DNA of 5,051 bases, taken from contig CAMVNL010000215.1 in assembly GCA_947168785.1 (NCBI GenBank), forward strand, positions 1 through 5,051, read 5' to 3'. This document shows, piece after piece, positions 1-5,051 of the stretch. The stretch comes from an uncultured Clostridia bacterium (GTDB lineage: Bacteria > Bacillota > Clostridia > Oscillospirales > Acutalibacteraceae). A model generated the notes under the pieces. That model was not told the DNA's origin, made no database searches, and worked only from the letters and a program-made list of their open reading frames with translations. The translations under genes and the position numbers were made by a program. Numbering within the stretch: the first letter of the stretch is position 1; every line of letters starts with the position of its first letter.

Positions 1-70
1 TTGGTTCATCACGGATTTCTGTGGGATTAGAATCAGAGTGACAAAGTGGGGGTTGGCGCGCCGCAGGTGT

Positions 71-118
71 AAAATGTATCGCGGATCAGTAATCCGCCTG
101 CAACGCGATTACGATTTT
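71..118. repeat. Long imperfect palindrome inside the MITE-like element
   Basis: Positions 71-83 (AAAATGTATCGCG) pair with 104-118 (CGCGATTACGATTTT); the arms match except for two single-base insertions. Inside, GCGGAT (81-86) and ATCCGC (92-97) form an alternative or nested 6-bp stem around a 5-base loop. It could fold as RNA from either strand or as cruciform DNA. No promoter or T-tract makes it a clear terminator. Confidence 0.6.
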
Positions 119-121
119 TGG

Positions 122-151
122 AACGTTGGATTTTGCCAAAACGTTGGATTT
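122..151. repeat. 12-bp direct repeat, two copies with 18-bp period
   Basis: AACGTTGGATTT occurs at 122-133 and again at 140-151, an exact 12-base match separated by 6 bases. It lies in the AT-rich middle of the candidate mobile element, between its two palindromic blocks. It may be a protein-binding iteron, a slippage duplication or chance; function is unknown. Confidence 0.6.
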
Positions 152-174
152 ATTATGTTGTTTACGTCTGGAAC

Positions 175-219
175 CGCCTTCAGCGGAGCGGCTCACGGAG
201 CCGCGCTACGAGTAAGGCG
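175..219. repeat. Multi-stem palindrome near the right side of the MITE-like element
   Basis: The core is a perfect 7-bp stem, GCGGCTC (188-194) with GAGCCGC (198-204), closed by a 3-base loop. It is extended by AGC (182-184) with GCT (205-207), then by CGCCTT (175-180) with AAGGCG (214-219). This gives a three-tier stem with asymmetric internal loops. Neither side carries a clear poly-T tract directly after the stem, so it is not called a terminator. Confidence 0.6.
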
Positions 220-292
220 CGTCGCCCCGACAAATCCCTTTTGCCGCTACCCACAATTTTCGTGATGAACCGGTTTTTTGCGTCAAACGGAT

Positions 293-766
293 TCAGGGCA
301 GACGCAGCTCCATCATTGTCTCTTTGGGCGTCATGCCCATTTTTTCATAGAACCGCTTCGCCGCGTCGTTCCCTTCCCATACGTTCAGGGTCACGTCCGC
401 GCAGCCGCGCCTTGCTGCCTCTTCCAGCACAAAGCGGAACAGGGCTTCCCCCACGCGGCGGCCGCGGCAGGCTTCATCCACGCAGAGATCGTCGATAAAA
501 AACGACTTGCGCGGCAGCATGGTGTTGGCAAAGGGCGGCTCGCGCAGCACGCAGAAGGCGTAGCCCAGCACCGCATCGGCCTCATCAACGGCAACGAACA
601 CGGGGGTGAGGTCGTCTGCAAAGATGGCCTCCAGCTCCTGCGCCGTGTATTTGGTGGAGCCCGGGATAAAGATATCCGGGCGGATTTCGGCGTGGATCTC
701 CAGCACCTGCGACAGCAGCCGCAGCACCGAAGGGACGTCCTTTGTCTGTGCTCTTCTGATGGTCAT
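293..766 (-). CDS. GNAT family N-acetyltransferase
   Basis: This 157-residue protein is the normal size for a single-domain GCN5-related N-acetyltransferase, a cytoplasmic enzyme that moves an acetyl group from acetyl-CoA to an amine. The fold can be followed: N-terminal strand and helix (MTIRRAQTKDVPSVLRLL, 1-18), a central strand (VFVAVDEADAVLGYAFCVL, 56-74), motif A strand IDDLCVDEACRG (91-102) and the pyrophosphate-binding turn RGRRVG (101-106), followed by helix EALFRFVLEEA. The C-terminal motif B is TLNVWEGNDAAKRFYEKMGM (126-145), with the Asn and Tyr typical of the family. The usual second glycine of R-G-x-G-x-G is Arg104, a common variant. The ATG at 766 has an AAGGGG ribosome binding site (774-779) 7 nt upstream. 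It follows the ABC operon by 61 nt, but a terminator lies between them, so it is probably a separate unit; no good promoter was found. The acceptor substrate (protein, antibiotic or small amine) cannot be told. Confidence 0.9.
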   Translation of the reverse strand: MTIRRAQTKDVPSVLRLLSQVLEIHAEIRPDIFIPGSTKYTAQELEAIFADDLTPVFVAVDEADAVLGYAFCVLREPPFANTMLPRKSFFIDDLCVDEACRGRRVGEALFRFVLEEAARRGCADVTLNVWEGNDAAKRFYEKMGMTPKETMMELRLP

Positions 767-790
767 TTCTTTTCCCCTTCTTTACAGTAT

Positions 791-821
791 AAAAATGAAC
801 TGACCGCGGTGGCCAGTTCAT
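791..821 (-). terminator. Rho-independent terminator of the ABC transporter operon
   Basis: In minus-strand RNA, ATGAACTGGCC (821-811) pairs with GGTCAGTTCAT (805-795) as an 11-bp stem with one G-U pair and the 5-base loop ACCGC. A run of T residues follows (795-791). It begins 6 nt after the ATPase stop codon. The G-U pair becomes an A-C mismatch on the plus strand, so the hairpin is best formed by minus-strand RNA. A T-run at 823-829 means weaker activity in the other direction is also possible. Confidence 0.88.
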
Positions 822-827
822 CGTTTT

Positions 828-1619
828 TTAAGAAAGCAGGGCGCGGTCCTCGATATCGTCGCCGCCGGCCTTGGCGAACTCCCGCATCAGGTCGTCCACC
901 GTCAGCTTCTGCTTCGCCTCGCCGGACACGTCGAAGATGATCCGCCCGGCGTTCATCATGATCAGCCGGTTGCCGTGACGGATGGCGTCCTTCATGTTGT
1001 GGGTCACCATCATGGTGGTCAGGCTGTGCTCGCTGATCAGCTCCTCTGACAGCGCCAGCACCTTCTTGGCGGTGACGGGGTCCAGCGCGGCGGTGTGCTC
1101 GTCCAGCAGCAGCATTTCGGGCCGCTGCAGCGTCGCCATCAGCAGCGTGATGGCCTGCCGCTGACCGCCGGAGAGGAGGCCGACCTTAGAGGTCATACGG
1201 TCTTCCAGACCGAGGCCAAGCCGGGACAGCTGCTCGCGGAACAGCTCCTTTTCCTTCTTCGTCACGCCCCAGGCAAGGCCGCGTCCCTTGCCGCGGCGGT
1301 AGGCCAGCGCCAGGTTTTCGTCGATCTGCATGTCGGCGGCGGTGCCCATCATGGGGTCCTGAAACACGCGGCCCAGCTTTTTGGCCCGCTTGAACTCCGG
1401 CAGCCGGCTCAGCTCTTCGCCGTTGAGGGCGATGGAGCCGGTATCAATTGGATAAACGCCGGCGATCAGGTTCATCAGCGTGGATTTGCCCGCGCCGTTG
1501 CCGCCGATGACGGTGACGAAATCGCCGTCGTTGAAGGTGATGCTCAAATCGTTGATGGCGACCTTTTCATTGACGGTACCGGCATTGAAAATTTTCGTGA
1601 TGTGAGATACTTCCAGCAT
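828..1619 (-). CDS. ABC transporter ATP-binding protein (COG1101 / TrpZ-type)
   Basis: This is the cytoplasmic motor subunit of the importer: it binds and hydrolyses ATP as a dimer and drives the adjacent permease. All catalytic motifs are intact in the 263 residues: Walker A GGNGAGKST (39-47), Q-loop Gln87 in VFQDP, signature LSGGQ (149-153), Walker B MLLLDE with catalytic Glu174, D-loop ALD (178-180) and switch His207 in VTHNM. The DEHTAALDP form after Walker B is typical of the COG1101 branch, which accompanies COG2984 binding proteins and COG4120 permeases, rather than the more common DEPTANLD. Length fits the family. The ATG at 1619 has a strong AGGAGG site (1629-1634) 9 nt upstream, lying within the permease 3' end. 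The permease stop is only 4 nt before this ATG, so the two are probably translationally coupled. It is the last gene of the operon and is followed by an intrinsic terminator. The family assignment is secure; the transported substrate is not shown. Confidence 0.95.
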   Translation of the reverse strand: MLEVSHITKIFNAGTVNEKVAINDLSITFNDGDFVTVIGGNGAGKSTLMNLIAGVYPIDTGSIALNGEELSRLPEFKRAKKLGRVFQDPMMGTAADMQIDENLALAYRRGKGRGLAWGVTKKEKELFREQLSRLGLGLEDRMTSKVGLLSGGQRQAITLLMATLQRPEMLLLDEHTAALDPVTAKKVLALSEELISEHSLTTMMVTHNMKDAIRHGNRLIMMNAGRIIFDVSGEAKQKLTVDDLMREFAKAGGDDIEDRALLS

Positions 1620-1623
1620 GTCG

Positions 1624-2574
1624 TCACGCCTCCTTTCCGCTCTGCGCTTTCGCGACCTTCGCCTTTTTCTTCTTCATGGCGGGGACGGCCAGCGCGATGG
1701 CGACGACCACGGCGGAGAACAGCTTCAGGTCGTCCGTCGAAAGGCCGATGGTGATGACGATGGCGATGATCAGATAGTAGATGATGGAGCCGATGATGGC
1801 GGAGGTGCAGCGCATGACGAAGCCGCGGAAGCGGCCCAGCAGCACTTCGCCGATGATGATGCTGGCAAGGCCGATGACGATGGCGCCGCGGCCCATGTTG
1901 ACGTCCGCATAGCCCTGATACTGGGAGAACAGCGCGCCGGAAAGGGCCACAAGTCCGTTGGAGAGCATCAGGCAGAGCACCTTCATGGAGTTAGTGTTGA
2001 TGGACATGGCCCGGGCCATGTGCTCGTTGTTGCCGGTGGCGCGGATGGCGTTGCCGATCTCCGTGCCGAAGAACCAGTACATGACCGCCACCAGCGCCGC
2101 GCAGAGCAGCGCGCAGATAATAATGGTTTTCGTCCGGTCGGAGGTATAGGCGCCGTTGGCGTTGGGGGACGTGAAGATCAGCGCCTCGGAGAATTTCAGC
2201 AGCGGGATATTGGGCTTGCTGTCCCGGAAGCCGCCGCCCATGATGTGGAGGTTGACGGAATACAGCCCCAGCTGGGTGAGGATGCCCGCGAGAATCGGCG
2301 GGATCTTCAGCTTGGTATTGAGCAGACCCGTAATGCCGCCCGCCAGCATGCCGGCGCAGAAGGACAGGCACAGCGCGATAATGGGATTCACGTTTTTCGT
2401 GATAAGGATCGCGCAAAGGCCGCCGCCGGTGGCAAAGCTGCTGTCCACCGTCAGATCGGCAAAGTCAAGGATTTTGAAGGATAAGTACAGTCCCAGCGCC
2501 ATGACGCCCCAGATCAGGCCCTGCGCAAGGGTGCCGGGGAGCTGGTTGCCGAGAGAAGCGAAAAATGCGCCCAT
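1624..2574 (-). CDS. ABC transporter permease (COG4120 / TrpY-type, BPD_transp_2 family)
   Basis: This is the integral membrane channel of the importer, 316 residues from the ATG at 2574. Hydrophobic segments suggest eight to nine membrane helices (roughly residues 16-34, 46-60, 64-87, 92-110, 150-169, 196-216, 228-246, 256-278 and 284-299). The segment DLTVDSSFATGGG (40-52) is characteristic of COG4120 permeases. The cytoplasmic loop GNAIRATGNNEHMARAMSIN (174-193) is the coupling region expected to contact the ATPase. The tail is very basic (KKKKAKVAKAQSGKEA), fitting a cytoplasmic C terminus. The frame is open further upstream to a TTG at 2610, but the ATG at 2574 is preferred. It has a GAAAGG site (2583-2588) 8 nt upstream, begins directly before the hydrophobic N terminus, and avoids including one of the intergenic hairpins. 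It would use the substrate delivered by the lipoprotein encoded upstream. Confidence 0.93.
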   Translation of the reverse strand: MGAFFASLGNQLPGTLAQGLIWGVMALGLYLSFKILDFADLTVDSSFATGGGLCAILITKNVNPIIALCLSFCAGMLAGGITGLLNTKLKIPPILAGILTQLGLYSVNLHIMGGGFRDSKPNIPLLKFSEALIFTSPNANGAYTSDRTKTIIICALLCAALVAVMYWFFGTEIGNAIRATGNNEHMARAMSINTNSMKVLCLMLSNGLVALSGALFSQYQGYADVNMGRGAIVIGLASIIIGEVLLGRFRGFVMRCTSAIIGSIIYYLIIAIVITIGLSTDDLKLFSAVVVAIALAVPAMKKKKAKVAKAQSGKEA

Positions 2575-2604
2575 GGAAACAACCTTTCTCTTGAAACAAA
2601 GGGG

Positions 2605-2628
2605 CGGCAACGACCGGGATCGCTGCCG
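2605..2628 (-). repeat. Hairpin 4 of the intercistronic cluster
   Basis: In minus-strand RNA, CGGCAGCGA pairs with TCGTTGCCG over 9 bp with one G-U pair, closing the 6-base loop TCCCGG. It ends 17 nt upstream of the permease ribosome binding site, so it could affect ribosome access or block decay from the 3' side. The sequence after it is CCCC then TTTG, which is not a terminator tract. Confidence 0.7.
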
Positions 2629-2637
2629 GAAAACAAG

Positions 2638-2652
2638 TCTGATGTTATCAGA
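2638..2652 (-). repeat. Hairpin 3 of the intercistronic cluster, possible weak terminator
   Basis: TCTGAT and ATCAGA form a perfect 6-bp stem around the 3-base loop AAC in minus-strand RNA. CTTGTTTTCC follows, so partial termination is conceivable, but the stem is AT-rich and the T-tract is broken by C and G. A full stop here would silence the permease and ATPase, so at most it would reduce their transcription. Confidence 0.5.
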
Positions 2653-2654
2653 TA

Positions 2655-2686
2655 CGGTCCGCGTATCCTTCAGGACGCACGGACCG
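2655..2686 (-). repeat. Hairpin 2 of the intercistronic cluster (strongest)
   Basis: CGGTCC (2686-2681) pairs with GGACCG (2660-2655). Inside, GTGCGTCC pairs with GGATACGC through G-U pairs and one mismatch, closing a UGAA tetraloop. The result is a nearly continuous 14-bp stem, a good candidate for a barrier to 3'-to-5' exonucleases. No U-tract follows. Confidence 0.75.
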
Positions 2687-2700
2687 GTTTCTGTAGGATC

Positions 2701-2729
2701 AATAAAGCGGCGGGTAAAAACCGCTTATT
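2701..2729 (-). repeat. Hairpin 1 of the intercistronic cluster, overlapping the binding-protein stop codon
   Basis: AATAA then GCGG (2729-2721) pairs with CCGC, a bulged T, then TTATT (2710-2701) in minus-strand RNA, with a 10-base loop. The TAA stop codon at 2727-2725 is inside the 5' arm, so a terminating ribosome would melt it. The loop may instead close more tightly as GCGG with CCGC around TTTTTAC. Confidence 0.55.
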
Positions 2730-3759
2730 CGGCGAGCTGCGCCGCAAGGTCTGCGGGAAGCTCGATGCCCAGCTGCGCGAGGATATCCTCATTGACCGTG
2801 AAGTCAAGCTCCTCGGCGGGCAGGTACTGGATCGCCATGGTGGCGGTATCCGCGCCGTTGGCCAGCACTTCATAGGCCATTTCGGCGGTCTTGACGCCCA
2901 GGTTGTAGTAGTTCAGGCCATAGGTGGCGGTGCCGCCGTTTTCAACCATGTTGGCTTCGCCGCAGATGATCGGCACGCCCGCCTCGGTAAGCACCTTGGA
3001 GATCGTGCCCATGGAGCTGGCGATCAGGTTGTCGGTGCCGATATAGGCCGCGTCGATCTTGCCGACGGCGGACTGGGCGACGGTTTCCAGCTGGGTGGCG
3101 TCGGAAACGGTGTAGGCGGTCACGGTGATCCCCTTGGCCTCCAGCGCCTCTTTGGCGAGGTTATACTGGAAGATGGAGTTGTCTTCGCCGGAGTTGTAGA
3201 ACACGCCCACGTTCTTGGCGTCGGGCACCAGCTGCAGCCGCAGGTCGCTCTGCTGTTCGATGGGTTGCCGGTCGGAGGTGCCGGTCAGGTTCGCGCCGGG
3301 AGCCTCGTTGGAAGCCACAAGGCCGGCTTCGGCGGGATCGGTGACGGACGAGATCAGGATCGGGATATCGCTGGTGGCGGTCTTGGCGGCCTGGGCGGCG
3401 GGAGTGGCGATGGCGAAAATCATATCAACGCCGTCGGAAACGAACTTGTTGACGATGGTGGTGCAGTTGGTCTGCTCACCCTGGGCGTTCTGGTAGTCGA
3501 TCTCCACCCGGCCGGGCAGCAGCTCGTTGATCTTATCAAGGAAGCCCTGATAGTTGGCGTTCAGCGCGTCGTGCTCCAGCAACTGGGTCACGCCGATCGT
3601 AAAGGTCTTGTCCGAGGAAACGCTCTGGGCGTCGGTGCCGGACGAAGCGGACGCGTCGGTTCCGGTCGAGGCAGGCTCGGTCTTGCCGCCGCAGGCTGCG
3701 AGGGCGATCACCATGGCCAGCGCCAGCAGGACCGCTGTGATTTTCAGCATTTTTTTCAT
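2725..3759 (-). CDS. ABC transporter substrate-binding lipoprotein (COG2984 / ABC_sub_bind, TrpX-type)
   Basis: This is the extracytoplasmic solute receptor of the importer, 344 residues. The N terminus MKKMLKITAVLLALAMVIAL is a lipoprotein signal peptide ending in the lipobox LAAC, with Cys23 as the lipidated residue. A Ser/Thr/Ala-rich linker (about 24-50) then tethers it to the membrane. The mature part has two alpha/beta lobes of a type I periplasmic-binding fold. The first starts FTIGVTQLLEHDALN (53-67) and includes IFAIATPAAQAAK (114-126) and PILISSVTDP (133-142). The second includes NVGVFYNSGEDNS (183-195), YIGTDNLIASSM (239-250) and GVPIICGE (261-268). These blocks are typical of COG2984, which includes S. 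pneumoniae TrpX and the tyrosine-binding C. difficile lipoprotein CD0873. The ATG at 3759 has GGAGG (3768-3772) 8 nt upstream; the second Met (codon 4) lacks such spacing. It heads the operon behind its own promoter. Aromatic amino-acid binding is family precedent, not shown here. Confidence 0.93.
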   Translation of the reverse strand: MKKMLKITAVLLALAMVIALAACGGKTEPASTGTDASASSGTDAQSVSSDKTFTIGVTQLLEHDALNANYQGFLDKINELLPGRVEIDYQNAQGEQTNCTTIVNKFVSDGVDMIFAIATPAAQAAKTATSDIPILISSVTDPAEAGLVASNEAPGANLTGTSDRQPIEQQSDLRLQLVPDAKNVGVFYNSGEDNSIFQYNLAKEALEAKGITVTAYTVSDATQLETVAQSAVGKIDAAYIGTDNLIASSMGTISKVLTEAGVPIICGEANMVENGGTATYGLNYYNLGVKTAEMAYEVLANGADTATMAIQYLPAEELDFTVNEDILAQLGIELPADLAAQLAE

Positions 3760-3769
3760 TTTTTCTTCC

Positions 3770-3781
3770 TCCGTTATCGGA
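3770..3781 (-). promoter_or_regulatory. Small hairpin overlapping the binding-protein ribosome binding site
   Basis: TCCG-ATAA-CGGA forms a perfect 4-bp stem with a 4-base loop in the minus-strand leader. Its 3' arm includes the first bases of the GGAGG ribosome binding site (3772-3768). Four base pairs are easily melted, so a control role is only a possibility. Confidence 0.3.
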
Positions 3782-3795
3782 TAAAATTCATCACG

Positions 3796-3816
3796 CGGCG
3801 CCGTTTGAAAACGCCG
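3796..3816 (-). promoter_or_regulatory. Inverted repeat in the leader just downstream of the promoter
   Basis: CGGCG (3816-3812) and CGCCG (3800-3796) flank TTTTCAAACGG, and an alternative inner stem CGTT/AACG shares some of these bases. It begins about 15 bp after the -10 element, near or just past the expected transcription start, so it could be a repressor operator or a 5' stabilising hairpin. It is only half similar to a CcpA cre site and is not called one. Confidence 0.4.
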
Positions 3817-3830
3817 GTAAATTATTGAAA

Positions 3831-3859
3831 AGTATAACCGCTTTTTTCCTTTTTTTCAA
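3831..3859 (-). promoter_or_regulatory. Sigma-A promoter of the ABC transporter operon
   Basis: On the minus strand the -35 element TTGAAA (3859-3854) and the -10 element TATACT (3836-3831) are separated by exactly 17 bp; each matches consensus at five of six positions. The spacer and upstream DNA are A/T-rich. Transcription should start near 3824, giving a leader of about 65 nt before the ATG at 3759. That is too short for a T-box or most riboswitches. Confidence 0.8.
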
Positions 3860-3942
3860 TTGACAAACTGCATAAAGACTTTAGCGGATAAAAGCATTTT
3901 TCTGAAATAATTTGCAAAAAAACGCAAACTTCATTCAATTGT

Positions 3943-5051
3943 TTAATAACACACTTTAACCGTTTTGATTTCAAAGGGACGGAAGGTCAGGCTCAGAGCG
4001 CTGTCCGCGCCGAGGTCGGCCTGCTCTTCCTCCAGCATATTGGTGAGGGCGGCGCGCGTTGTTCCCTCCGGCAGCCGCGCCGTGCAAGAGGTATAGGCGC
4101 CCTCCGCCTCATACAGACGGACGATATAGGCCTTCTCGGCGTCCTCGCAGGGCTTGACAGCCTCCACGATCACGTTGTCCGCGTCCACACGGATCAGCGG
4201 AACGATCTCCGTTCTGCCGGGGACGACGGCCACGGGGACGTTGAGCTCGTAGGCCGGACGGACGACGGTTTCCGCGCTGAAAGCGCCGTCGTGGGGCAGG
4301 AAGGAATAGACGCAGCGGTGAATGCCGTCCTTGTCGCCCAGATGGTCGGGATGGTTGCCGCCCTTGTGCAGGGACAGGCGCATACTGCCGCCGTTGAGGG
4401 AGATGCCGTATTTGCAGTCGTTGAGCACGGCCACACCGTAGCGGGATTCGGAAATATCGGTATATTTGTGGTTGAGCACCTCGAATTTCGCCTGTTCCAC
4501 CATGGTGTTGCGGGTGGTGGGGCGCTTGGCATAGCCGAACTGGATCTCCTGACGGGCAAAATCGTCGTACACGTCGGTATCGAAGGCGGTCTTCAGGAAG
4601 CGGTGGTCGTCGTTCCAGTCCATGGCGGTATCGAAGCGCACCTCGGAGGAATCCGCGAAGAAGAGCATGTCCTGCCGCACCGTGGATTTGTCGCTGATAC
4701 GGTACTCGCTTCTGACGATATAGGCCACGGGGCCGGCGGACACGACCTCACGGGAGACAAGGTTCGAGACCGGGCGGAATTTGTTCTCGATATCCGCGTC
4801 GATATCCCAGTTGTCCCACGCGGAGGGAAGATCCTCGGCCAGCAGGAAGGTGTTGAAGTTCTCGCCCTTTACCAGCTGCCTGCCGCAGCGAGTATCCACG
4901 AAAGAGGCAATAGTGCCGTTCTCCGCGAAGGAGACCTCGGCGAAGGGGGTGCGAAGGATATCGCCCTGCGCGGCAAAGGCGCTCTCCCCTGCCGGTTCGC
5001 CGTCGGTCCATGCCAGCGTCAGGATCCGGTAGCCGTATTCGTATGTGTTGC
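3943..5051 (-). CDS. Alpha-mannosidase, GH38-type, C-terminal part (5' end beyond window)
   Basis: The frame is open without a stop from the TAA at 3943 to the window edge, giving 368 visible residues. A GTG at 4899 is an internal Val codon, not a start, because homologous sequence continues upstream of it (FAENGTIASFVDTRCGRQL, about 42-59). GH38 enzymes remove alpha-linked mannose from glycans. This piece is the C-terminal beta-sandwich region, with family-typical blocks: FLLAEDLPSAWDNWDID (68-84), RFDTAMDWNDDHRFLKTAF (138-156), GVAVLNDCKYGISL (205-218), YSFLPHDG (248-255), RPAYELNVP (264-272), RLYEAEG (311-317) and LTFRPFEIKTVKV (354-366). The N-terminal catalytic domain, with the metal site and Asp nucleophile, is not visible, so activity cannot be judged. 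No signal peptide can be assessed. It is co-directional with the ABC operon, but 183 nt and a separate promoter lie between them. No convincing terminator follows its stop. Confidence 0.9.
   Translation of the reverse strand, partial: NTYEYGYRILTLAWTDGEPAGESAFAAQGDILRTPFAEVSFAENGTIASFVDTRCGRQLVKGENFNTFLLAEDLPSAWDNWDIDADIENKFRPVSNLVSREVVSAGPVAYIVRSEYRISDKSTVRQDMLFFADSSEVRFDTAMDWNDDHRFLKTAFDTDVYDDFARQEIQFGYAKRPTTRNTMVEQAKFEVLNHKYTDISESRYGVAVLNDCKYGISLNGGSMRLSLHKGGNHPDHLGDKDGIHRCVYSFLPHDGAFSAETVVRPAYELNVPVAVVPGRTEIVPLIRVDADNVIVEAVKPCEDAEKAYIVRLYEAEGAYTSCTARLPEGTTRAALTNMLEEEQADLGADSALSLTFRPFEIKTVKVCY

Larger units (their letters stand above)
3..271. mobile_element. Candidate MITE-like non-autonomous element with imperfect terminal inverted repeats
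   Basis: The left end reads GGTTCATCACG (3-13) and the right end is its exact reverse complement (261-271). Allowing a one-base offset, similarity continues inward to a shared TGTGGG/TTGTGGG block (about 19-25 on the left, 250-256 on the right), giving imperfect inverted repeats of about 25 bp. Outward similarity stops at once (TT against CC), which fits real element ends. The 269-bp interior encodes no recognisable protein; its open frames are short and unlike any known family. It holds two internal palindromes and a 12-bp direct repeat, listed separately. The 8 bases after the right end (272-279, GGTTTTTT) end in TT, as do the two bases visible before the left end. That is compatible with a target duplication but is very weak because the window starts there. 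The GG-type ends and an 8-bp duplication would suit an ISL3-like parent; that is speculation. It lies 21 bp beyond the acetyltransferase stop codon. Confidence 0.5.
2575..2724 (-). other. Intercistronic region of 150 nt with four consecutive hairpins
   Basis: The gap between the binding-protein stop and the permease ATG is long for this operon and contains no supported ORF. In minus-strand RNA order it holds a stem-loop over the stop codon (2729-2701), a 32-nt hairpin with a UGAA loop (2686-2655), a perfect 6-bp stem with a 3-nt loop (2652-2638) and a 9-bp stem with a 6-nt loop (2628-2605). The permease ribosome binding site follows at 2588-2583. In ABC importer operons, structures after the binding-protein gene are known to stabilise that part of the transcript or to lower downstream expression. 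Such a role here is inferred. Confidence 0.75.

Noticed and set aside
38..498. Plus-strand open frames across the left non-coding region and into the acetyltransferase
   Set aside because: They are rich in Arg, Ala and Pro, resemble no known family, cross palindromic DNA, and their later parts are antisense shadows of the acetyltransferase.
786..791. TATACT on the minus strand as a -10 element for the acetyltransferase
   Set aside because: No -35 is found at 16-18 bp (GCCACC at 17), the motif overlaps the end of the terminator, and the start site would fall almost on the ribosome binding site.
1618..2484. Long plus-strand open frame opposite the permease
   Set aside because: Its translation is dominated by Asp, Gly, His and Ala repeats, as expected from antisense of a GC-rich gene, whereas the minus strand encodes a convincing membrane permease.
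2575..2610. 12-residue N-terminal extension of the permease starting at TTG 2610
   Set aside because: TTG is a weak start, the extension would overlap a hairpin arm, and the ATG at 2574 has a suitably spaced ribosome binding site and family-like N terminus.
3802..3819. CcpA cre site near the promoter
   Set aside because: Only one half resembles the consensus; at least two conserved positions in the other half do not match.
3860..3865. Perfect TTGACA on the plus strand
   Set aside because: No acceptable -10 follows at 16-18 bp, and there is no plus-strand gene for it to serve.
3909..3930. Hairpin AGTTTGC/GCAAATT after the mannosidase stop as a terminator
   Set aside because: The stem is AT-rich with one G-U pair, and the T-run is in its loop instead of after the stem; ATTTCAG follows. 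Termination here is not supported.
3760..3942. T-box or other riboswitch ahead of the TrpX-type operon
   Set aside because: The promoter leaves about 65 nt of leader, with no T-box sequence, specifier stem or antiterminator seen.

Overview
This GC-rich window looks like the chromosome of a Gram-positive gut-type Firmicute, most plausibly a Clostridia/Oscillospiraceae relative. The basis is strong AGGAGG-type ribosome binding sites, a lipoprotein-anchored binding protein, and clostridial-style protein sequences; this placement is inference. Every supported gene lies on the minus strand, so transcription runs from high to low coordinates.

In transcription order: (1) 5051-3943 is the C-terminal 368 residues of a GH38-type alpha-mannosidase whose start and catalytic domain lie outside the window. 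(2) 3942-3760 is an AT-rich gap holding a clear sigma-A promoter (TTGAAA, 17 bp, TATACT) and a short structured leader. (3) 3759-828 is a three-gene ABC importer operon: lipoprotein substrate-binding protein, then permease, then ATPase. It matches the family containing the tryptophan/tyrosine-type TrpX-TrpY-TrpZ importers (COG2984-COG4120-COG1101). The permease stop and ATPase start are 4 nt apart, suggesting translational coupling. The 150-nt gap between binding protein and permease is packed with four consecutive hairpins. (4) A strong intrinsic terminator at about 791-821 closes the operon. (5) 766-293 is a stand-alone GNAT acetyltransferase. (6) 1-292 has no credible gene. Positions 3-271 are bounded by imperfect inverted repeats and contain further palindromes and a short direct repeat, which suggests a small non-autonomous mobile element (MITE-like).

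The binding protein should capture a small solute at the cell surface, the permease should move it inward, and the ATPase should power the step. The solute cannot be read from this sequence: the family precedent is aromatic amino acids, but no T-box or other amino-acid-sensing leader is present. The mannosidase has its own reading frame and the transporter its own promoter, so functional linkage is not established. The genes themselves are ordinary. The least explained parts are the hairpin cluster inside the operon and the MITE-like element at the left edge.
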